Part shown: positions 1-5,170 of the stretch, piece by piece | Numbering within the stretch: the stretch's first letter is position 1 | How the letters are laid out: the number at the start of each line of letters is the position of its first letter | Assembly (NCBI GenBank): GCA_023443145.1 | Contig: JAEZVS010000133.1 | Span: 1 to 8,636, forward strand | Source: Bacillota bacterium | Lineage (GTDB): Bacteria; Bacillota; Peptococcia; Peptococcales; Peptococcaceae | DNA length: 8,636 nucleotides | Direction of reading: 5' to 3' | Program-made: the position numbers and the translations under genes | The notes under the pieces: model-generated | The model's input: the letters and a program-made list of their open reading frames with translations, nothing else | What the model was told of the DNA's origin: nothing | The model's database searches: none

Positions 1-1057
1 CAGTAAGACCGACCTTTCCCGCGCTCCAATCAAAGAGTTTCACAATTGCCGTGGCCAACACACCGGGGAAAGTCTGGACATTATCCAAAGCAATGTTGGT
101 CCCAATGATGCGTCCGTGTTTATTGGCGGTTGAACCCATAGGCGCAAATATTTTTTCTCCGCTGACACGATTGGTGACCATCACGCAGTCTCCGCCAGCG
201 TAAATGTCCGGGTCGCTGGTTTGCAAATATTCATTAACAATAATAGCCGGATCGCATAATAGCCCTGCTGATTTGGCTAAAGCCACATCACTGCGTACCC
301 CTGCTGCCACCACCACCATCTGACAATCGATAGGACCCTGATCGGTAAGCACGCCACTCACATTGCCCGCTTCATCACGTGTGATTTCTTTAACAGCCGT
401 TTGCAGTTTAAATTCAATGTCTTCTTTTTCCAAGTAGCTTTGCAGCACCAAGGCCATATCCTTATCAAGCATTTTAGGAAAGATTTGATCTTGCATTTCC
501 ACAACGGTGACTTCCACACCCCAGTTGGCGCACGCTTCCATCACTTCCATACCAATGAGACCGGCCCCAATAATGACAACATGCTCAATACCGCTTTTCA
601 AGTGGTTTTGAATGCGCTCTCCATCTCCAGGCGTTTTCACCTCAAAAACACCGGTCCCGTCAATACCCGGCAGCGGCAATTTGGCATTTACAGATCCTGT
701 GGCAATAACAAGCTTGTCATAAGGCAGCTTTTTTTCTTCTCCATTGACCATATTACGTACGGTGACAGTCTTATCTTCACGATGAATGCTCAGTGCTTCG
801 TGATGAAGAAGGGTGTCGATGTCTTTCGTGGCTTTCATAAATTCGGGGGAGCGCACGGCATCCCAAGAGGTTGTCATTAAATCATTTAATTCTTTAATGG
901 TGGCGCCAACGTAATAGGGCAGACCACAGCCACCGTAAGAAATCCACTCTCCTTTTTCAACAAGCGTTACCTCCGCTTCCGGATTTAAACGTTTTAATCT
1001 GGCCGCTGCTTTTGGTCCGCAAGAGACGCCACCAATCACAACAATTTTTTTACTCAA
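1..1057 (-). CDS. FAD-dependent pyridine nucleotide-disulfide oxidoreductase, CoA-disulfide reductase/NADH oxidase-like (C-terminus cut by window edge)
   Basis: The reading frame stays open from about 1066 down to base 1, so only about 352 residues of a protein usually near 440-450 are present; most of the C-terminal dimerisation domain lies outside. Visible parts in order: an N-terminal FAD-binding Rossmann strand (IVVIGGVSCGPKAAARL); a redox Cys at residue 44 in SYGGCGLPYY, matching the single active cysteine of the CoA-disulfide reductase/NADH oxidase group; an LVIATGS motif; a second Rossmann motif for NAD(P)H (VVIIGAGLIGMEV, about residues 157-170); and a second FAD motif DIYAGGDCV (about 283-292). 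Family members use NAD(P)H to reduce CoA disulfide, polysulfide or oxygen in the cytoplasm; which substrate applies here cannot be read from the sequence. An ATG at 1066 is in frame, but AGAGGG (1072-1067) abuts it; the TTG at 1057 has a 9-nt spacing and puts the Cys at the usual position, so TTG is preferred. The gene is divergent from an Hdr-like membrane operon. The family call is firm; the substrate is open. Confidence 0.9.
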   Translation of the reverse strand, partial: MSKKIVVIGGVSCGPKAAARLKRLNPEAEVTLVEKGEWISYGGCGLPYYVGATIKELNDLMTTSWDAVRSPEFMKATKDIDTLLHHEALSIHREDKTVTVRNMVNGEEKKLPYDKLVIATGSVNAKLPLPGIDGTGVFEVKTPGDGERIQNHLKSGIEHVVIIGAGLIGMEVMEACANWGVEVTVVEMQDQIFPKMLDKDMALVLQSYLEKEDIEFKLQTAVKEITRDEAGNVSGVLTDQGPIDCQMVVVAAGVRSDVALAKSAGLLCDPAIIVNEYLQTSDPDIYAGGDCVMVTNRVSGEKIFAPMGSTANKHGRIIGTNIALDNVQTFPGVLATAIVKLFDWSAGKVGLT

Positions 1058-1066
1058 CAGAATCAT

Positions 1067-1072
1067 CCCTCT
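1067..1072 (-). promoter_or_regulatory. Ribosome binding site that decides the TTG start of the FAD oxidoreductase
   Basis: The minus strand reads AGAGGG directly followed by ATG (1066-1064), with no spacer. The in-frame TTG at 1057-1055 is 9 nt away, a normal Shine-Dalgarno distance. The choice of TTG is an inference from spacing and from the expected position of the active-site cysteine. Confidence 0.55.
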
Positions 1073-1103
1073 TTCCTTATTTTCTCGAAACATGTTGCTT
1101 TAT

Positions 1104-1131
1104 ATTATAGGACATACCAACCATTTTGACA
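1104..1131 (-). promoter_or_regulatory. Putative sigma-70-type promoter of the FAD oxidoreductase
   Basis: The minus strand carries a perfect TATAAT at 1109-1104. With a 16-bp spacer, the -35 would be TGTCAA at 1131-1126, a poor match that is also the complement of the strong TTGACA of the opposite promoter. The -10 is convincing and the -35 is weak. The predicted leader is about 40 nt. Confidence 0.4.
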
Positions 1132-1154
1132 CCCATAATCTGCGATTTTATGAT
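1126..1154 (+). promoter_or_regulatory. Strong sigma-70/sigma-A promoter of the Hdr-like operon
   Basis: TTGACA (1126-1131) is followed by a 17-bp spacer and TATGAT (1149-1154), so only one base differs from consensus. Transcription would start near 1161, leaving a leader of about 200 nt before the ATG at 1370. The -35 box overlaps the -35 position of the divergent promoter, so the two promoters may compete or share a regulator. Confidence 0.7.
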
Positions 1155-1160
1155 CATCAT

Positions 1161-1369
1161 CTCGAAAGATATATTTCTATAAAATTATTTTGTTTAATGC
1201 ATTATATTGTTCTATGGAAGAGCTGTCTCCCCCAGTCAAATAGTCTTTTAATTGCATGTAAAATTCTGATATAGTTAGAGCAGGATGCATAGACATAAGG
1301 GTTGCGTATGTCTGGCATACGAAAATCAATGATTGGTCAATGGAGTATTGTAAGGAGGTCGAAAATCTT
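1161..1369 (+). promoter_or_regulatory. Long AT-rich 5' leader of the Hdr-like operon
   Basis: This is about 200 bases without a credible gene. Short open frames on both strands have no ribosome binding site and no recognisable content. The leader contains a 10-bp palindrome TAATGCATTA (1195-1204), two overlapping inverted repeats near 1291-1321, and the Shine-Dalgarno sequence AAGGAGG (1352-1358), which is 11 nt before the ATG at 1370. I do not recognise a known riboswitch or T-box; no T-box consensus element is visible. No oligo-T terminator follows the hairpins, so any control would act by another route. Confidence 0.5.
1291..1321 (+). repeat. Two overlapping, mutually exclusive inverted repeats in the leader
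   Basis: AGACATA (1291-1297) pairs perfectly with TATGTCT (1307-1313) across a 9-nt loop. CGTATG (1305-1310) pairs perfectly with CATACG (1316-1321) across a 5-nt loop. Both use bases 1305-1313, so as RNA only one stem can form at a time. As DNA, the same bases form an operator-like dyad; TATG-N5-CATA also fits the loose T-N11-A pattern of LysR-type regulators. The repeats are seen directly; either role is inference. Confidence 0.6.
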
Positions 1370-2248
1370 ATGTTGTTAACATTATTCTGCTTGTTCTCTA
1401 TTTTGTTCTTTTTTGGCATGTCAGCAAAGAAATTTGTTGACTATGGCAAAAAACCCATGCATGGTCGCCAGGATCTTTATCCCATCCCCGGTGAAGCGCC
1501 CGACCGTGCAAAATATGGCGGTTCATACTTTGAAGACCAAAAATGGTATGAAAAACCTCGAGCAAAAAACACTGTTGGAGAAGTTGTTGACATGCTCGAA
1601 GAAATGCTTTTCATTAAAAAGTTATTTAAAAAGCAACCCAAATTGTGGTGGGTATCCTATTCCCTCCATCTCGGTATTTACTGTGTCATTGCGACCATTG
1701 GCATTGCTTGCGCTTTGGCGCTTTTGCCCTTCAGTGGCGCTTTGGCCGCTTTGGCTATGTTTGCCTTAACTGCATCCGGCATTTGTGGCGGTGTGCTGGT
1801 TTGTGTGGGCACGATCGGTCTTTTAGTAAAACGCATTGTTGACCATGAATTCCGCAATTACACCACACCACAAGAGTATTTCAACTTAGCCTTTTTATTT
1901 GCAGGTGCGTTTTCCGGTCTTTGCGCCTGGTTCAAAAATGGATGCAGTTTTGGGTATGTAAAAGACGTGGTATCCAATGTTTTTCGTCTGCGTCCAACCA
2001 AGGGTCTGGATAAAATTACAGTGATTCACCTGTTGCTCTTTGGCGGCTTGCTCATTTATATTCCATTGACCAAAATGAGCCATTATGTCGGCAAATATTT
2101 TGCTTTCCACAAAGTGCTTTGGGATAACGCACCGAACCTGCCTGGTAGCAAAGTTGAGCAGACCATCATTGATGAATCTTCCATTAAACCCGCACCGGAT
2201 ATGCAGTGGAGCGCGGCTCATTATCAGCCAAAACCTGAAGAAAAGTAA
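1370..2248 (+). CDS. Cytochrome-b-like membrane subunit, NarI/DsrM/TmcC/HdrE type
   Basis: This 292-residue integral membrane protein is expected to exchange electrons between the quinone pool and the partner iron-sulfur subunit through b-type haem. Hydrophobic segments lie at about residues 1-17, 93-119, 124-155, 168-188 and 214-235, the five-helix plan of the NarI family. Between helices 1 and 2 is a long polar loop ending in the basic stretch KKLFKKQPKLWW, as in the HdrE/TmcC-like members. Candidate haem ligands are His100 (SLHLG), His220 (VIHLLLF) and His238 (KMSHYVGKYF), with His247 close by; which of them bind haem cannot be decided here. The segment KYFAFHKVLWD after the last helix is typical of the TmcC/HmeC-like branch. 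An in-frame ATG at 1340 lies upstream of AAGGAGG (1352-1358), so the ATG at 1370 is chosen. The Fe-S partner gene follows after 33 nt. It may be annotated elsewhere as 'respiratory nitrate reductase gamma subunit', but no nitrate reductase catalytic genes are nearby. Confidence 0.85.
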   Translation: MLLTLFCLFSILFFFGMSAKKFVDYGKKPMHGRQDLYPIPGEAPDRAKYGGSYFEDQKWYEKPRAKNTVGEVVDMLEEMLFIKKLFKKQPKLWWVSYSLHLGIYCVIATIGIACALALLPFSGALAALAMFALTASGICGGVLVCVGTIGLLVKRIVDHEFRNYTTPQEYFNLAFLFAGAFSGLCAWFKNGCSFGYVKDVVSNVFRLRPTKGLDKITVIHLLLFGGLLIYIPLTKMSHYVGKYFAFHKVLWDNAPNLPGSKVEQTIIDESSIKPAPDMQWSAAHYQPKPEEK

Positions 2249-2281
2249 AATCATTCAACGATACTAAGGAGGAGGAGTACA

Positions 2282-3931
2282 TTGATCGACGGAAGACACA
2301 TTCGTCCACGTGATATTGGTATCCGTGGAGAGCAATTAACCGATGTCACAGACAAAAGCCATTTAATGCCCCTGCCTGCGCCCTTTGAAGATCCCGCTAC
2401 TTGGCCGGAAATTCAACCACCAAAACCGGAATGGCGTAACGAGCAATATAGCGATTTAGATGGCTTCATAGCTTTAGACGGTTTTAAAAGACCACAAACC
2501 AAAGTTGAAGAAGATGAATTGGTCAATAAATTTTTAAAAGGCTTAGAAAAGCTATTAAATGACGAGGCCAACAAAGGGATGATTCAAGTGTTGGATCTGA
2601 CCATGGAATATTGCGCAAAATGCAATACCTGTTCAGATGCCTGCCATCTTTTTGTGGCCACCGATCGCAACGAAATCTATCGCCCAACCTGGCGTATTGA
2701 CGTGTTGCGCCGCATCATAAAAGGCTATATCAATCCTCCCAAAACAAAATTGGGTAAATGGAAAGCAAGATTTACCGGCGCAGATGTGGATTTAAACTGG
2801 GAAACCATCATGCGTCTCGGCGAAAGTGCTTACCGCTGCAATTTATGCCGTCGTTGTGCTCAAGCTTGCCCTCTGGCACTTGACAACGGATCTTTGGCCA
2901 AAGAAATTCGTAAACTTTTTTCACAGGAAATGGACATTGCGCCCAGACCAATTCACAGCAAAGGCAGCCAAATTCAAATGCGCACCGGTTCATCCACCGG
3001 CATCACCAAAGCCGCTTTTCTCGATACCGTAGAATTTATAGACGAAGACTTAAATGAACTTTATCCCGGCAATGACTACAAAGTGCCCATTGATAAAAAA
3101 GGCGCTGATGTTTTATTAATCCACAATGCCGGAGAATACATGGCTTGGCCTGAAAACCCGATGGCTTTTGAAATTCTTTTCAATGAAGCCGGCATCGACT
3201 GGACCTTATCCAGTGACATGATGGGCTATGATAACGTCAACTATGGTATCTGGTATGACGACAAAGTAGCCAGAGAAATTGCTGTGCGCCAAATGGAAGC
3301 CGCTAAAAAATTGGGCGTCAACCGCATTGTCGTAGGTGAATGCGGCCATGCTCATAAAGCGCTTACAGTTGTCAGCGATCGTTTCACTCCTGCCAAAGAC
3401 CGTATTGCTGTGGAAAGCTTCCTACCCATGCTCCGTGATTTGGTTATGAGCGGTGTATACGATCTGGATCCACAAAGAAACGATTTTGCCGTCACCTTAC
3501 ACGATCCATGCAACTTTGTCCGCCAGATGGGCGTGGTGCAACCGCAACGTGATGTGATCAATGCCGTGGTGCCCAAAGGCCGTTTTCATGAAATGTATCC
3601 ACATGGCGTTGACAACTACTGCTGCGGCGGCGGCTCCGGCTTTGCGATTATGCAGAGCTTCAACTTCCCTGCTTATCGGGAAAACATTTCAACACGCATG
3701 AAATTGAAGCAAGTACTTGACGCCTTCGGACCCGAACTCATCTACGATAAGAGTTTGGTTAAATATGTTTGCGCACCTTGCTCCAACTGCAAAGGGACCT
3801 TCCGTGAAATGTTTAAGCACTGGGGTCTGACCAAAGACTACAACTTCCAATACGCCGGTTTGGTGGAATTGGTGGTTAACGCTATGACCAAATTTGAAAC
3901 GCCCTATTTTGAATTTTTGCGTGACGAATAA
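2282..3931 (+). CDS. Iron-sulfur (ferredoxin-CCG) protein, HdrD/DsrK/TmcB-like, partner of the cytochrome b subunit
   Basis: This 549-residue soluble protein is expected to dock on the cytoplasmic side of the cytochrome b subunit and perform thiol/disulfide-type redox chemistry. Two [4Fe-4S] motifs are present: CAKCNTCSDAC (Cys111, 114, 117, 121) and CNLCRRCAQACP (Cys186, 189, 192, 196). The C-terminal CCG domain carries HDPC (Cys410), CCGGGSG (Cys447, 448) and CAPCSNC (Cys497, 500, 503), the cysteine layout that in HdrB/HdrD binds the non-cubane catalytic [4Fe-4S] cluster. An earlier half-domain (about 275-370) has only Cys354 in GECGHAH, so the first CCG copy looks reduced, as in DsrK-like proteins. 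The first cluster's fourth Cys is followed by His rather than the usual Pro. No transmembrane segment is evident. Translation starts at TTG 2282, 9 nt after GGAGG in AAGGAGGAGG; no better start is in frame. The physiological disulfide or electron partner cannot be named from sequence. Confidence 0.88.
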   Translation: MIDGRHIRPRDIGIRGEQLTDVTDKSHLMPLPAPFEDPATWPEIQPPKPEWRNEQYSDLDGFIALDGFKRPQTKVEEDELVNKFLKGLEKLLNDEANKGMIQVLDLTMEYCAKCNTCSDACHLFVATDRNEIYRPTWRIDVLRRIIKGYINPPKTKLGKWKARFTGADVDLNWETIMRLGESAYRCNLCRRCAQACPLALDNGSLAKEIRKLFSQEMDIAPRPIHSKGSQIQMRTGSSTGITKAAFLDTVEFIDEDLNELYPGNDYKVPIDKKGADVLLIHNAGEYMAWPENPMAFEILFNEAGIDWTLSSDMMGYDNVNYGIWYDDKVAREIAVRQMEAAKKLGVNRIVVGECGHAHKALTVVSDRFTPAKDRIAVESFLPMLRDLVMSGVYDLDPQRNDFAVTLHDPCNFVRQMGVVQPQRDVINAVVPKGRFHEMYPHGVDNYCCGGGSGFAIMQSFNFPAYRENISTRMKLKQVLDAFGPELIYDKSLVKYVCAPCSNCKGTFREMFKHWGLTKDYNFQYAGLVELVVNAMTKFETPYFEFLRDE

Positions 3932-3958
3932 TATATGTTCTTGTTGATTCGAGATATG

Positions 3959-3999
3959 AAAAGATGCTCTGTGTGCGAGATACACAGAGCATCTTTTTT
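3959..3999. terminator. Bidirectional intrinsic terminator between the Hdr-like operon and rnhB
   Basis: A perfect 12-bp stem, GATGCTCTGTGT (3963-3974) with ACACAGAGCATC (3982-3993), encloses a 7-nt loop and is followed by six T (3994-3999). Four A (3959-3962) precede the stem, so the minus-strand transcript also ends in U after the hairpin, though with a shorter tract. It lies 31 nt past the plus-strand stop and 12 nt past the rnhB stop, serving both convergent genes. Confidence 0.9.
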
Positions 4000-4005
4000 A
4001 TATTT

Positions 4006-4767
4006 TCAACACTTTAAATCAAAACTGCGACGATGAATAGGTGAAGGCCCGTATTTCTTCAGAGCTTCATAGTGCATTTTTGTGCCATAACCTTTGTGCT
4101 GCCTAAAGCCATACATCGGGTATTTTTGGTCCATGCGCATCATGATTTGGTCTCTATGTACCTTGGCCAGGATAGAAGCTGCGGCAATCGATAAGGAACG
4201 GGCATCGCCGGAGATCACATTTTCAACGGGTGCGACGGCTTGCGGCTGATTGATGCCGTCCACGAGTAGAAGTTGAACATCTCCCAGCTTGGAGATGGCA
4301 CGAGACATGGCTAAATTTGTGGCCTGTAAGATATTTAAGCGATCAATTTCATCTACATCTGCTTCAGCAATGGACCACACCAAAGCGTGCATTTTAATAT
4401 GCGTGGCCAGCCGCTCCCTTTCTTGTTCTTTTATTTTCTTCGAATCATTAATGTGGCGCATGTCCATATCTGGATTTAAGACAACGGCAGCTGCCACCAC
4501 CGGTCCTGCCAGAGGACCTCGACCGGCTTCATCCACGCCGGCGATGCGTGTAATATGTTGAGCCTGAAAGCGATGTTCAATTTCCAACATGGACGCAATG
4601 CGCGCAACCTCTGCCTCCTCTACGGCCAACTGACGTTCAATTTGGGCGACCAGCTTTTGCACACCGGCACGTGAGTCGGCCCTTAATCCCGGAAGAGCAA
4701 CTTGTTTTGCAGCAATATCAGCATTTTCCAATTGACTTTTAATTTCTCCAATAGATAATTTTTTCAT
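4006..4767 (-). CDS. rnhB: Ribonuclease HII
   Basis: The 253-residue enzyme cleaves the RNA strand of RNA-DNA hybrids and excises misincorporated ribonucleotides in the cytoplasm. The signature GVDEAGRGPLAGPV holds Asp79-Glu80. The other catalytic acids are Asp170 (LLLVDG) and Asp188 (SGDARSLSIAAASILAKVHRD region); spacings match the D-E-D-D quartet of E. coli RNase HII. The first 70 or so residues form an alpha-helical, charged extension absent from the shorter proteobacterial enzymes but usual in Bacillota, where the protein is about 255 residues. The ATG at 4767 is preceded by AAAGAGGC at a good distance. It is convergent with the Hdr-like operon and divergent from a small unknown gene. 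No clear promoter of its own was found in the 82-base gap. Identity is secure. Confidence 0.97.
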   Translation of the reverse strand: MKKLSIGEIKSQLENADIAAKQVALPGLRADSRAGVQKLVAQIERQLAVEEAEVARIASMLEIEHRFQAQHITRIAGVDEAGRGPLAGPVVAAAVVLNPDMDMRHINDSKKIKEQERERLATHIKMHALVWSIAEADVDEIDRLNILQATNLAMSRAISKLGDVQLLLVDGINQPQAVAPVENVISGDARSLSIAAASILAKVHRDQIMMRMDQKYPMYGFRQHKGYGTKMHYEALKKYGPSPIHRRSFDLKC

Positions 4768-4773
4768 AACTTC

Positions 4774-4835
4774 GCCTCTTTAATCTAACTGCACCGACTT
4801 GAAGAGGCCTTTTTACACTGTTATAATGCCTCTTT
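4774..4835. repeat. AAGAGGC/GCCTCTT repeats around the rnhB-small gene promoter
   Basis: AAGAGGC (4802-4808) and GCCTCTT (4828-4834) form a 7-bp inverted repeat that overlaps the -35 and brackets the -10 of the plus-strand promoter. GCCTCTTT occurs again at 4774-4781, where its complement AAAGAGGC is the rnhB ribosome binding site. This could be an operator or simply recurring Shine-Dalgarno-like sequence. Confidence 0.4.
4799..4827 (+). promoter_or_regulatory. Sigma-70-type promoter of the 91-codon gene
   Basis: TTGAAG (4799-4804), a 17-bp spacer and a perfect TATAAT (4822-4827) are seen. The predicted start of transcription, near 4834, is directly before the Shine-Dalgarno sequence GAGGGGGTGAT (4836-4846), giving a leader of only about 15 nt. 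Confidence 0.7.
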
Positions 4836-4849
4836 GAGGGGGTGATGAC

Positions 4850-5125
4850 TTGAAATTTAACGGAGCGTTGGTAAAAACCAAAGAACGCACCATTGGCGTG
4901 GCTGTTGTGGAAGACACTTTTCTGGAGTTGGATCCGATTGAACGTGGTCAGCGCATGAGCCAATATGTGAAAGGTTTTGGCGGAAACACGCCGGTGGTAT
5001 TGCTTATTTCATCTTCAAACAATCAGGAACAATACTTTGGCCGTCCGGATTTAATTCCATTGGTGGCTGAGGTGCCTTTAAACATGATGACTTTTAAAAC
5101 TTGGGAAGCACCGGATGAGGTGTAA
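4850..5125 (+). CDS. Conserved-looking small protein of unknown function
   Basis: This 91-residue protein has no signal peptide or membrane segment. It begins MKFNGALVKTKERTIGVAVV, has a central hydrophobic strand PVVLLIS followed by a polar turn SSNNQEQYFGRPDLIPLVAEV, and ends in an acidic tail. The pattern (a short strand-rich N-terminus, a buried PVVLLIS strand, then YFGRPDLI) resembles small hypothetical proteins I have seen in Bacillota, but I cannot attach a function. It is very likely a real gene: it has a promoter with perfect TATAAT, a Shine-Dalgarno sequence GAGGGGGTGAT, and a strong terminator right after its stop. The TTG at 4850 is the only plausible start, because a TGA (4835-4837) closes the frame just upstream. 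The nearby ATG at 4845 is out of frame and hits a stop within two codons. It is a single-gene transcript, divergent from rnhB. Confidence 0.75.
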   Translation: MKFNGALVKTKERTIGVAVVEDTFLELDPIERGQRMSQYVKGFGGNTPVVLLISSSNNQEQYFGRPDLIPLVAEVPLNMMTFKTWEAPDEV

Positions 5126-5132
5126 GACAAGG

Positions 5133-5170
5133 AACGGGATATGACGAGAACAGTCATATCCCGTTTTTTT
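5133..5170 (+). terminator. Intrinsic terminator of the 91-codon gene
   Basis: A perfect 13-bp stem, AACGGGATATGAC (5133-5145) with GTCATATCCCGTT (5153-5165), and a 7-nt loop run into seven T (5164-5170). The T tract overlaps the stop codon (5171-5169) of the convergent gene. On the minus strand no U tract follows the hairpin, so termination there would be weaker. Confidence 0.92.

Noticed and set aside
401..880. Plus-strand open frame of 159 codons
   Set aside because: It lies antisense inside the FAD oxidoreductase, has a His/Phe-rich composition typical of a shadow frame and no ribosome binding site.
1226..1359. Possible pairing of GTCTCC (1226-1231) with the GGAGGT ribosome binding site (1354-1359)
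   Set aside because: It is only six pairs with two G-U wobbles over more than 100 nt; too weak to report as sequestration without folding.
1340..1369. ATG at 1340 as start of the cytochrome b-like gene
   Set aside because: The AAGGAGG at 1352-1358 lies downstream of it, and the ATG at 1370 begins directly with the first membrane helix.
1161..1369. Leader as a T-box or a known riboswitch
   Set aside because: No T-box consensus element, no terminator/antiterminator with a T tract and no recognisable aptamer core was seen.
1092..1419. Short open frames on both strands in the divergent region (1092-1274 plus, 1177-1419 minus)
   Set aside because: They have no ribosome binding site and no recognisable content, and they overlap promoters, the leader or the start of a real gene.
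1370..2248. Assignment as a true respiratory nitrate reductase gamma subunit (narI)
   Set aside because: No narG/H/J genes are present and the partner is a CCG iron-sulfur protein, so the HdrE/DsrM/TmcC-like branch fits better.
1895..2254. Minus-strand open frame of 119 codons under the cytochrome b-like gene
   Set aside because: It is the antisense shadow of a well-supported membrane protein, without its own signals.
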